Source of the DNA: Saxidomus purpurata
Taxonomy: Eukaryota; Mollusca; Bivalvia; Venerida; Veneridae
DNA: 64,000 bases
Assembly (NCBI GenBank): GCA_022818135.1
Contig: JAFMSR010000010.1
Location: 15,429,222 to 15,493,221, forward strand
Direction: 5' to 3'
The notes beneath the pieces were generated by a model, which worked only from the letters and a program-made list of their open reading frames with translations, was not told the origin of the DNA and searched no databases. This document shows positions 23,017 through 35,100 of the stretch, piece after piece. A program made the translations under genes and the position numbers. Each line of letters opens with the position of its first letter. The first letter of the stretch is position 1.

Positions 23017-24518
23017 ATGAAAGCCGTTCTGATTCTTGCTTGTGTGATTGGTAAGACTTTGTTGTTCTTTATTGTGTTTGATGAAAATAGTTGGTTTTTT
23101 TGTGAATTTATGCAAATAATTTAGACATTTCTTGTGAACAGTTCATAAAATTTTAAGAGCAATGATCGCTTTTTACTTCTTTGGATTTTGCATTTTCCGA
23201 ACATTACTATTTACAGAATCTAAGTAGCAAATAGAGAGTTACCTTGTGTTATAACAGAAATTCCTTAAATGTCTTTAACATTAAAGAAAACTTGATACGG
23301 TTTACATGTTTCCTTTGAGACGATAACTTAAGGTCTTTACTAAGACATAGACTATGTTTACAAAAGTTTAAAATACTTTTTAGTTTAATTTATTCTAATC
23401 CAAATGTAAAGCAATCTTCTAGCCTCTTTAGGGAGAAAAAAAGGTACGTTTCTCGAAACTAAAGTTAGGGCTGAATGACATATCCAACTTTACCACAACC
23501 TTATCAGTCAACTTCCATTGTCGACAAATCATCAATTGTTCAATGTAATGCGAAATAAGAATGATTTCTTTTTTAAGAATGTTACACAAATTGACTTTTC
23601 TTCAGGTGTCGCCGTGGCAGAGATCTGCAATGGAATTGACACAACCCAGTGTGCAAACGAGCAGTGTCAAGCTGGGTTCGTACCTACATGTGTAACAAAT
23701 ATATGCACATGCAACCCTACACCCGATCCCACAGGTAACATATTTAATTGGACTATGCTTTCAAACGGTAAATGTTTTATTTTAACTTTAGCAAACAAGC
23801 AATGTGTTTGATAAAAAAAACCCCACAAACTGTAGTATCAAAATTATTTTTTTTTCTGTTTTACAAGAGAATGTTTCCTGAAATAATAATATTTTTTGTG
23901 GCAAAACGTCGTACCACATGTCATGTATAACAACATGTGCAGTGATTTGAAAAAAGTAACAAGTCTCTTGTAGTGGTAGGTACTTATCGCAGCATGTGTA
24001 TCAATAAATCTCATGAATTTCTATATTTCACAGCATGTCAACTACTAAGTGACTGCAACCAGTACTGGACCAAACATCATTGCAGTCACACTCACAAACA
24101 ATGTATGAATGGCCATTGCAAATGCCAACACGGTCATGGACAGCGGGTATGGGTTTTAGATGTAACTTTCTTCTATTTATGTCTCAAGTATACGTGCATC
24201 GTAATATATAAATACTAGTAACATCTTTTTGACTAGCATTGAAAAATTAAAGAAGTGTATGCTGTTCATCGTAGTGGTACTTTTTCACATTTACAATGAT
24301 AAATATTATTATAATGCTTCCTTTGTATTGATAAATATATTCTATTGCATCCTTTGTAATAACAAATATATTCTATTGCATTCATTGGTATTTCATGTTT
24401 TTCACTTACAGTTAATTGTTAACTTTAATTTGTGTGATGGTTTTATATGATTACTTTATTTGGCATTTAGTGTTAGTTGGAGGTGTAAAGATTATTCTCC
24501 TTTTTTCTTTTTCAGTAA
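23017..24518 (+). CDS. Cys-rich secreted peptide, Cvsi-like serine protease inhibitor, gene 3
   Basis: Exons 23017-23050, 23606-23734 and 24034-24146 (276 nt, 92 codons), with TAA at 24516-24518 opening exon 4. Signal peptide MKAVLILACVIG then VAVAE. Exon 2 has six Cys (CNGIDTTQCANEQC, FVPTCVTNICTC). Exon 3 has six Cys and many His (YWTKHHCSHTHKQC, NGHCKCQHGHGQR). Nearly the same as gene 2 in exons and in the ~85 bases before exon 2; MITE-free and more compact, so possibly the cleaner functional copy. Expected to be a secreted 12-Cys inhibitor of subtilisin-like proteases if the Cvsi assignment holds; the His-rich second half could also bind metal. Fusing a stop codon to the 3'UTR exon is shared with gene 2 only. 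Confidence 0.8.
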
Positions 24519-24570
24519 AACATGCGACCATATCCAGTAACATTATTTTAAACAAACTGTAATTGTAAAT

Positions 24571-24603
24571 AATAAAAAAAATGTTTGCAAGTTTCAAAAT
24601 AAA
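24571..24603 (+). other. Poly(A) signals of inhibitor gene 3
   Basis: AATAAA at 24571-24576 and again at 24598-24603, 55-80 bases after the stop. Confidence 0.6.
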
Positions 24604-24619
24604 ACATTGAAGGAATTAA

Positions 24620-27189
24620 ACAATGTAGTTTTTGTTTCTTTTGTATCTGATTGAGTCTGATGCCGGATTCTGATGTTCAGTCACATGACGGTATTTATTT
24701 ACCAGCCCAGGCCGCAGATGTCATGTGTACTTGTCGTTATCACCAGATCCGCAATAGTCCTATCGCTTCGTCATCATAAGTTAGTCTGACTTTTATTACT
24801 GCTGAATTGCTTGAAACAGCAGTTATCATTCTGTTAGCTTTTCACGTGTGATACAACAAAATGTTGATACTTTGTAATTGCTTGAAAAGAAAACAGTATG
24901 CACTTCTATTTCCAGCAAAATCGTGTACAGCTGTGGCCATTCTGATTTAATTTCATCACGTATACTGTAAAAGACATTTTTGATTCGCTGTAGTCATTTT
25001 AACTTATTATAATTGTCTGAGTACAAAAAAGGAAATGTGTTGCGGATGCTTGAAACAGCATCATCTGATTGCGATATGCTGTCGTACGTAGGTCTGTTAT
25101 CCTTTCTTAACACTGCGTTTTACTCTCCAGGCATATAGAATCGAAACTACATTTGAATGTGAAATATCAAATTGGCCAAGTTGCCTAACTCTTGTGCTAA
25201 CATTCATCTGAAGTGTCCACTCGATAAACTTTGAGGGGCCGAAACTTTGAGTATTTTGGAATAAAGGTAAATTTGAACGACATAAAACAATGCAATTCAA
25301 AAGTCAATTTAAATTTAAAACGAATTGTGTATTTCATCTACTGAAGAAGGCCAGTAGGCCGAACTATTTAGTAAAGAGTAGATTTTTGAATTGCTTCATG
25401 ATTATTCTCCCTATGGAGTTACTATTTATGTATAAAACTGCACCAAATATGATGAGGTATATAACGTAGCCGCAGTCGCAGCAAATTTTGGGCCCAGGGG
25501 AAAGTTTCGAGCTAAAGTCCTTGTGTCAGTTTTGATGTTGCTGTCTTTGGAGGTTACGTGAAGTATTGTCTCACGAACAATACAACATAAGACGTGACAT
25601 TATTGAAAGAGCATTCATTTAACACTTACGAGGCCATTGCTTTTCAGATACTAAACTTTGACGCTAATTGAACTTTATAAGGTATACTGTATTCAATGGC
25701 GAATATCTAAGCATTGAATCTAAGTTTTCCCCACTTTACTGTATGCCAAATTGGGTAGACTGCGGATTTTTACGCGACTACAATTAGCATATACTTGGCT
25801 TGACACAACTTTTATTATTCTATCCAAGATTGACAGGTTTTACAGCATACATACGAGTAAGTCAGTACTCAAACACTAGAACTGAATAATGTTTCTCATA
25901 CAAGAAGTGGTTCAAATTTAAGTGAAAATGTGGCTCCTAAAATTTAAAAAAACTTGATATCCAGGTATTTCTCTGAACACGTGGGCATACTTGACGGAGA
26001 GTCACGTTGCAGTAAATATTTGTCTTACTTCAACTTTAGTATGTACGCCATTCAGACAAAAAATTAATTGAAGTAATATCTGTCGATTGAATACTTAAAT
26101 GTGACAAACATTTGAAAACTTGCCGATTCGTGTATCACTGACATTAATGGAGATAGGATGGGGCACATTTCAGTACAATTAGATTCGCATCGTGAGAACA
26201 ATTCCACGTTTCTGATCCACTTCGTGATGTGAGTGCCCTACATAGAGCCAACTGAGATATTTTGTCAGCCATCTTCGTGTCCTTTATACAGTCAGTATTG
26301 TCGCTACACTTTGTGCCTTGTCTGATGCGTTATCTCATAATCAGAGAATGGGTCTGTTGGCCTGGCTGTTGGCTTGGTTGTGTCCGATGGTGTTTTAATA
26401 GGGATTTCTTTAATTCTACATTGACGGTGTGGGGCCACTAAAAGAGCAATAAATGGCAGATATTGGCTTCAGTTTTATTTCTTCTGTACATTTCTCACTC
26501 CTCGTAAATATGGCAGATACGCGGAAGTATCATCATTTATCATTAATCATTTTATTTTCTTATTGTCGTTGCACTACAGTAAACAGAAATAAACTACATT
26601 AAAAGTTACAATTATCATTTGCTTGCATATCTGCATTCTGTTATAAATTTAACACCCCTGTATGTACAGTTTTATTTTTCAAAAATGTCGATTTTTTCTA
26701 CTTTTAATGTTCCAAAATACGTAACTTTGATGTGCTGTCTCGTTTCTATTTTACTTTTTTTTCAATTTCATTATTACAACTTTCATAATTATGCATGACA
26801 AAAGCCAACTTATAATCCCGTTTTTCTAAATAAAGTCTAATAACCGTGAGGGACCAAGACCTTCCAAATTCAATCTGCGGGACACGACATTTAACTGAAA
26901 CTTGATGAAAATGGAGTCCCATGCAAACACATACAAAAACTCGTTTAACGACCGGTATAGCGAAATTCCGGATATAAGGAAAAACATTTCTCTATCCGAG
27001 TTTTACTTTTCGTTATTTATTTTTAAATGAAAATTTTATATGGATATAACAAACTCTGGATATAAGGAACAATATTAAATGGCCAGTCTCAAAGAGTTCG
27101 TTATATATGGAGTCTACTTTACTCTTGAAGGACTATCTCTTTCACCTTAATTGAGTCAGTGTGGCTGATGCATAACTTTGAACAGAATA
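24620..27189. other. No gene; degenerate dispersed repeat near 26940-27130
   Basis: No coding frame of interest. At 26950-27120 phrases such as CGGATATAAGGAA / TGGATATAAGGAA and CGTTAT recur in loose form, typical of an eroded dispersed repeat. Confidence 0.4.
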
Positions 27190-27637
27190 TTAAAGTGACA
27201 TTATTCGCATCTTACTGCACATAGTGTATTTTTGGTGACAGTTTTATAAAAGCAATTTTCGGTTGCTGTGCATTTAAATGTGTTAAATTAATGATAATAC
27301 CGCATTAGTATTTGAAGTTGGCGCTTTAGAAATAAAAAAATCGGACTAATCAAATGATAGTTCCTTCCTTCACAGTGATCGCCTTTGTGTTTTTGTTGTT
27401 GTGGGTAGAGATTTCGGCAGTGGAAGGGTCGCAACTCCTGCATGCAGTTGCTTTTTATTAAAAAGATTCTCCCAGTCAAAATAGGAAAAGTGATATTTGG
27501 AAAGTTATAATTTCGTACTGGTAGCAGGAAGAGTGCGGTGTATTGGGTTAAAAGCTATTATTTCCTCTACCCTTTTTTACACACACCTATTTCAGCTGGA
27601 TTTTTACTTGAAAAAAATGCGCATAATTTCACTTTAA
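27190..27637 (+). mobile_element. TTAA MITE, copy 10
   Basis: TTAA at 27190-27193 and 27634-27637, termini AGTGACATTATTCGCATC and GCGCATAATTTCACT. Near full length, first subfamily (GTAGAGATTTCGGCAGTGG centre). Confidence 0.88.
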
Positions 27638-27719
27638 GGGTTACTACAGATATTCTGGCGTTTTCAATGAATAGTGTGCATCTGGGTGCGGCAATCAAAC
27701 GTTTCTATAATGGAGGTGG

Positions 27720-27830
27720 CAGTAGATTCTATATTAGCTCCAAAAAATATCACTGTTTATTACAACATGCAAGGATACATGCGAATGATTGTAACTGCAA
27801 AATTATGCACAGACATGGTAAATTTTATTG
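27720..27830 (+). pseudogene. Possible relic of an inhibitor exon 3
   Basis: The frame here reads YISSKKYHC, six residues, Ile in place of a Cys, HAND, then CNC and MHRHG. That keeps the exon 3 spacing (YW..KHHC-x6-C-x4-C-x-C-..HGHG) with one Cys lost. No matching exon 2 was found, and the acceptor is unclear. Could be chance in a short Cys/His frame. Confidence 0.3.
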
Positions 27831-29458
27831 TGACTTTACAATAACGTACGGTTGTCTTATCATGATAAAACTGCTGTAATCATTTATAACAATTTGCCGT
27901 TCCGTGGTACATGAAGTAAATGTTTGTCACTGGTAGTGCACGTACTTGATAACTTAAAACTTTACACCTATGCATGTTGAATTTTATAGAAAGACCACGT
28001 CAATTAAATGTGAAAATACCTGTCGCTCTTATATTATCAGAAAGATGTCTTACCGGGGCGAAATTGACCGTTATATGTACGAAATACATTCCTATCGTAG
28101 ATGCTTCAAATATAGCGCAGTATTTTTTTTCAATAATCTTGCTTTAAACAAGAAACACTTTTCGTCAACACTTTTCGTGAAAAAGCGACATAAATACGTT
28201 AGACAGGAATACGCAAATCTTGTTTTAGAGTCGTTAGATACAAGTAAATTCATTATACATTGAGTAAATTTAAAATGAAAGTGGGTTTTAAAAAAACAAA
28301 CGTATATTCATGTTTATTGAGAAAAGAAATCCCCTAGACACATCCTCGGAAGCTACGAAAACAAAAGACAGCGGACAATCTACAAGCTTCAACTCTTAAA
28401 TCGACCTATGCAATGCGTTTGCCAAACGCAATGGTCAAGCAAAGAATATCGCAGAAACTTAAATATTTGTGAATAAATATTGACGATAATGATAAGTCAC
28501 CAGTTTTAGCTCTTGAAAAAAAGTGTATCTAATATTTTGAGCGCCAGTACCAGGAAGCGTAGAACGAAGAATTTAAATGTACAAAAGCGCCCGCAGACCT
28601 TAAAATAGAAAAGGAATAAGAATTTTGGAAATCGTGTGTCTGTGAACCGGATATTAATAACAATACTGTTCCTGCATACCGAGATGTAAATGCGGACAAT
28701 AAGTAATAAGATGTCACATTCGAGAAAGCACTAAACATCTTAGCAAATTTGAAGAATTAGATTACTGTGAAAAAAATAATTGACTTCTTTTGCGCTGCTT
28801 CTTATAAATTCTTATAGCTTAATTCATACTTGTGGAAATTCTGCAGACTTTGTCTGACATGTACAACAAACCAGCACTAACTTAGAAGTGGTTTTATTGC
28901 CCTTCTGTTGCATTGTCACATTGTTGCAATGTAAAGCCACCACTAACTTCTGCTTGCTGATTCACATGAGCTTGGTTACATGATACAAATACATGTGTAG
29001 TATATAGTATATACAATAAATTATTAAACAACATCTTTTAAATAGCATTTCAATGGTGTCTAAACAAATACGCACGACTTAACTTTCATTAACTTTAACT
29101 TTCGGTGACATGCTTAGCATCACCAAATAACACCAAAAAAAAACTGTTTCGAAGCGCAGCTTCCTTGACAATATTTGTCTAGAATAAAGGGGTTGTTTCA
29201 AACGATCATGAAGATTATAATAAACACTAGATGGGTGTACAGCAGATCTCTTGTGTCGCCCTTTTACACTTTGTCAGAATAACCAGGGATCGTATATACA
29301 ATAAATTATTAATTATTAATATAATAAATCCTGGAATAACCAAAACGTTTACAAGACAACATGCTTAACTATTCAAGAGATATCTTTCCAAAGCAACTGT
29401 TATTATAATAAAAGACAAAAACAATCAAGGCTTATTTTTTGTTTAAATGTTTTACTTT

Positions 29459-29488
29459 TTGGATCGATTGGATTTTCAATCGATCCAA
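29459..29488. repeat. Short perfect hairpin
   Basis: TTGGATCGATTG, six-base loop, then its exact inverse CAATCGATCCAA. Confidence 0.8.
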
Positions 29489-30506
29489 TGTTAACAGGGT
29501 TTAACGAGCTAGTCTAAGAGTATTTGAAAATAGAAGCAGATAGGATAATCCTCGAAACGCTTCCTTACGGCCGAACGATTTACATACAAACAAGTAGTTC
29601 CATATATTCAGGTGTTTCGAATTAAAATGTCTCCTGTTTTAAAAATTATGTAGTAACATATCTAAATGATATCAAAACATTTTTTCTTCTAATTTGTAAC
29701 TAAAACTCAACGAGGTACTTAGTATCTGTTCTGTATAGAACTATTTTCCTACGCGGTTTTGATAGCTAGACCGGAGATATTAGAAGACAACTAGTCGTGC
29801 CGAATAATGTTATGTCTTTCATCCGATATTGTGTTTGTGATAATAAACTATCGGAACATCGTAATACGTTATGGAACCACTAGGTACTCTTGAATTTTAA
29901 ATTACAAAACTCGGAATTCAACATAAAAACAACGATTTTTTTAAACTTGCCAACGCCACTATCATCAAAAGTGCTCAGCCTGACTAGTTGTCATTTAGTG
30001 TCTTTAAAGATATGCCGAAACACTAGTCTAAAATACGCCTTTATGCGTTCAGGTATAAAACTGACATTAATTAGCAAATTAACTTTACAGAGGCACTTGT
30101 AGATGTCTTTTTAAAATATGACAATATATTTTTATGCTTTAAACACGTTGTAATTGTTGTATTTTATGTAAATGCGTGGTTCGAAAATGGTACGAAAATG
30201 TCCGCATTTTGCGAAGTCGGTTCGTACCTGGATACGAATAACTGTAAGAAATCATATAGATCTACATGTCTTAAATACGATTTTTATAAATGTAAACAGA
30301 AATGTTATAATCTAAATGGAAAATCAAATTCATTTCTCTGGATCATGCTGTCATTTACAAAGAACAGATATTAACTCAATATAAATACAATTAGAATTTA
30401 TTGTATTGTAACTAAAAATTTCAAAATATTACCAAAATTATTTTGTTACAACTTCAAATTTTAGCAGGTTAGATTCATACATACATTAATGATATAGTAT
30501 CATAAT

Positions 30507-30538
<32 letters not shown>

Positions 30539-30545
30539 CCGTCAT
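30507..30545. repeat. (ATC)n microsatellite
   Basis: About ten ATC units in a row. Confidence 0.9.
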
Positions 30546-30989
30546 CATTATTACTTGTAACGAAATACTATTAGAGTCTAGTATATGTTAAATATGAAAG
30601 ATAATAGCCTGCTATTAAAACATTCAGTTGTTGTTGTAGACAAGTTATGAAAATTCAAAACAGTATGGTAGAAAGGCTGGTAATAACTAAGGGTGCACAA
30701 TAGACCAGGTATGTTGCAATTCACAGTATTTTGGAAGCACTTACGGGGATAGTTAATGTAAGCTGCAAGTACTTGTTTTACAATAGGTATATACTGAATC
30801 AATTTATAACAAAAGATTGATTTATAAAATTTTAGCTTTTCTTTGAAAAATAGAAGAGCCATTGTCATAACCTTCTTGACGTCAGTCGGCACTGTTGTCT
30901 TGAATCTGGTTAAGCTTTCTAAAAATTAACTTTCTCGGTAACCATTAAAGCCTTGAAACTTCAGACAATTGCTTGGCATCATACAATGG

Positions 30990-31232
30990 CATCTGTGGCC
31001 GAGCGGTTAAGGTCACTGACTGATGTTTACTTGTCCCTCACCGCTGTAGGTTCGTGTCCTACTTGGGTCGAATTCTTTTATGTCTGGCAGCTATCTAGGT
31101 TCTACCCAGGTGCCCGCTCGTGACTGAAATAATGCCAGAATTGGCACCCAGGGTCTTCCTCCTCCATGAAAGCCGGACGTTGCAATATGACCTTAGCTGT
31201 TGAGTGCGACGTTAAATCCGAATCAATCAATC
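30990..31232 (+). mobile_element. tRNA-derived SINE
   Basis: tRNA-like head with A-box-like TGTGGCCGAGCGGTTAAGG and B-box-like GTAGGTTCGTGTCCTAC, then a body (GTGCCCGCTCGTGACTGAAA) and a tail GTGCGACGTTAAATCCGAAT ending in AATC repeats. The B box is imperfect, and the length is far beyond a tRNA. Confidence 0.75.
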
Positions 31233-31249
31233 TATGGGCATATCCAACA

Positions 31250-32185
31250 GCTTTTGAATGACATTAAAAGTTGTTCAAACTATGAATTGTCAGTTCAGTT
31301 TTGTCAAAATTCATTTCTCAGATACCATTCACAGCTTAATACTTCATAGGGTAGTTGAACATAGTCACTGAATGCAAAATGTAAGCACATGGGTTCCTAT
31401 CTCAAAAGTTAAATTTACACAAATGGTTAAAGGTCAAAATTTGTTGACAGTTGTGCCTCCAGTTTATAACTTTACTCGTGCAAGGGTTGTCCTGATATTT
31501 ACACATGTGATGTGTACAATCTGTGTTGTCCTGATATTTACACATGTATGTGTGCAAACTGTGTTGTTCAGAGACAATCGATCCTCCAGCACTTTCAGTC
31601 CTTTGATTTTAGTCTAGCATTTCACAAAGTAACCAAATAATTTGTGAACTTTGTTGTTAATTAAAAGGTACCAATCAAATATGACATTGACCTACAAATT
31701 GTTTAGCGGCATCAGAAAAGCAATACAATTTGAAAGTTTTATGAAGAAATCTTGACAAATGGCAAAGTTATAGCCAACGTTAAGTTTTTGTATCGGACGG
31801 AGGATGGACCGACGTACAAAGCGATCCCTGTGTATCGCCTTTTCTCCGAAAGGGCGACACAAAAACAGTGTTCAAATAAACATCCAAATATATGCGATAC
31901 GTTGACACTTCATTCCGAGATGCCCTGCTGGCAGGTCAAATCATTCTAGTAAGGCATTTGCTTCCACACTATATTGCGGGAAGCTCTGAACGTTTTCACT
32001 ATTATATACATAAAATGATTTAAGTGAGAAGTTCTCACATTATATCCGAAATAAAACATTGTTCCGTTTCTGATTTCAGATGATATATAATTCCGATCCT
32101 GTACATTAAAACGTTAGTTGTACTAAAACCGTGTTTAAGATTAAAGTCACTTTCAAAATCAACATTGTAGTCTGTTCATAAACTA
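31250..32185. other. Dispersed-repeat remnants, no gene
   Basis: GCGATCCCTGTGTATCGCC at about 31821 and a twice-repeated GTCCTGATATTTACACATGT at 31490-31550 suggest eroded repeats. No coding sequence supported. Confidence 0.4.
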
Positions 32186-32189
32186 TACA

Positions 32190-35100
32190 CTAGACTTCTA
32201 TATTTCCTCCGTACAAAACCAGCATCATAATTATGACAAATCCTGTTAAAAGGCCAATGTTCTGTACGAAAAAAATGTTCCACTTGTTTTCAGTACCAGT
32301 TTCTTCCATGTGCTTGATCTGACTTTCCATTTCTGGGACCTGCAACAAGATAGAGAGGGGGAGGGGGTATAAATGTATCCTCTGTAAATAAATTTTCTTT
32401 TAAACGTTGTCCTTAAGATATGTCATGAACAACAACGAAAGAAATACGTCATCATTGTTTTAGAGTAAATAAAACTCAGTTCCATTACTAGTCTATTTTA
32501 TCTGTGTATTCCTTATTCTACCGAATTACAAATTAACAGTGATCACGAGGCTTTAAATGTAAATTTACATACCATGTCTACCAGTGCCAGATATACAAAC
32601 ATTCCTCCAGCCACGGCAAAGATCCATGTGTTTGCATCCGTGTTCTCTCCTAGAACAATGCCTAGAACCAGTCCTACGTAGCACGTAAGTGCTGCCAGGA
32701 AGTTATAGCACAGAGATCTTCTCATGTTTAATCCACTATGAAGCAATATCGCAATGTCACCTGTAAATTTCACAGAAAATGTTGATAAAAAAATAAACAC
32801 AAAATTACAGTACAAATGTATGTTTTCTCATGCTGAATATGATACGGTATTTTTGCAATATTGTAATGCCATCTGTTCGTTTAAGTTTTAACAAAGTTAT
32901 AGCACGAAAATCACGTATAAACCGGTGTCAAGGCCAAAAGAATATGTGTGTTTCGGGTGTCTTTGTCAAAAACGTTGGTCGGGAGACCGGAAACACAGAT
33001 ACAATGGCCCTAACAATATTTCAGTGTGTAGGGTTAACGCACGTTTTTTCGTGTTATAACATCTGCAGAATCCCGAGGGATGGTTTGTGCCCGAGCCCGT
33101 TAGGGCAAGGGCACCAACATATCCCGAGGGTTTCTGCAGGTGTTATCACAGGAAAAAACGTTCGTTAGCGCTATTCTAGCATAAATAGCATAACAAAAAT
33201 CATAAAAATAAAACTGAAACGCTCATATTAGTACGGCGGGACAACGTCCGTGTTGTTTACGTCATATTTATGACGTCACCAGCGGTTTTTAAGCCCGGCA
33301 CTGTTGACGCCGTACATGATGTAAGACTTGGGAGACAGGTCCATTGTTTACAATGGCCCTGTACTGCGCATAAATGAAAACGGGTTATAACGGCGCGTGA
33401 ATCTCCCTATTAACACACGTTTTATCTCCTGTTAAAACACCGGCAAAAACACAGGCAAAAACAGCACATTTTATGCAAGAATGATAAATAACAGTTTCAA
33501 ACATTACCTAACACTTTCAAACATTACCTAACACTTTCAAGCATTACCTAGTTCATGCGGCAGTTCCTCGCACACAACCGACAGAGACACGCTAATACCG
33601 AGGTATGTGTTCTCGGTAAATGCGGCGCCAATAGCTATACCGTCTACAAAGTTATGCAAGGCATCGCCAATCAGGATCATCAGGGCAATTGTAGTAACCT
33701 TCCGTTTACGTTTCACTGAAAAAAGTAAGTGGTGAAATACAATGTCTCTGAGGAAGCTATTTACAAATGTATTTTAATTTTTTATCATATTTGCGCACTT
33801 TTTATGGGTTGTTGCGTTGGCTTGGTGGTTATCGTAGGAGGTTCTTACATTGTATTGCCAATCGTTGCCGCTGTAGGATATAGATTCAACTCTTTATTTC
33901 AGAAATTCTACTTCGTAATAAATTTACTCAATCTTCTTGGCTTTTACCGTTTTGTCCTAATAAAGTGGTCGTTCAGACAACGTTTACTTAAAAGTTGCTC
34001 ATCTATAGTCTTTGTTTGTTACGGAAAAAATGTACGGCAACTGGAATACAACAAAAATAACCAACAAATTTCAAAGGGAAATAACCACTTATGTTAATTT
34101 GCTACGTCTTTTAGAAAACAATGTACAATAAGATACTTGACCCTTCCGTCTTGAACAATTTACGTCCTTATACAGGTCTAATTACCTTTCTTAGGCTTTT
34201 CCTTTTCGTCAATCGGTAGTTTTGTCGATTCATCTCCCATTTCAATAACTTCAACGTCATCAGGACTATGAGAGTTGCTGTGATTAATTTCCACCACTGA
34301 TGTTTCCGTCGGCACATCTTCAACTGTTTCCTTCGACACATCTTCAACTGTTTCCTGCGGCACATCTACATGTCTTTCCTTTTTCTTCTGCAAGAGAAAC
34401 GATTATCACAATGAATACTGATTAGGGTTAAAATTTATTAGTCCATTTCTTTAATTTCTAAAGCACCAACTTCAAATATTAATGCGGCATTATCATTAGT
34501 TTAACACATTTAAATGCACAGCTACCGAAAATTGCTTTTATAAAACTGTCACCAAAAATACACTATGTGCAGTAAGATGAGCATAATGTCACTTTAGTTA
34601 AGTACATTTACCAAATATTATGAACGTTTCCATTTTTTTCCAATTTTAACGATGTCGTTTTTTCGAATATTTATTGAATGAAGATCTCGGCCAGACTACC
34701 CAGATGGCACATCACTGGTCCCAAAGGTAAAATCACTAACTACCATGGTATTGGTTATTACAAACTATATAAACGTTTCTTACTATAATTATTCACATTT
34801 AATTAAACGTATACTTAACTCAATTTCAAGAAACCATACAAAAACAATTCCACAAGGTATATGTATTATCTCCCTCGAAATTACTGAATTAAGCATGACA
34901 TTTACCTTTGACCTTGAGAACCACACTTTCAGCAGCCTTTCGGAAACGTAAAAGAAATAAACTCCTCCCATCACAACCGCCATCTTAGAATGATAGTCCG
35001 GCACTGGGGAGTCGTCCTCGGTAAGATGCATTGACTGCAGGGGATATAAATAAGTAATAGATACAGTACGAGTTTAGGGGTTATGCACCTTGACAAGAGT

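Larger units (their letters stand above)
28264..30980. other. No gene seen
   Basis: About 2.7 kb of AT-rich sequence. Only a short perfect hairpin (29459-29488) and an (ATC)n run (30507-30540) stand out. Confidence 0.45.

Noticed and set aside
27970..28263. 97-codon + frame near the relic exon
   Set aside because: No signal peptide, no Cys pattern and no splice logic; AT-rich chance frame.
34178..34393. 71-codon minus frame as a separate small protein
   Set aside because: It is exon 5 of the transporter, with acceptor at 34388 and donor at 34185.
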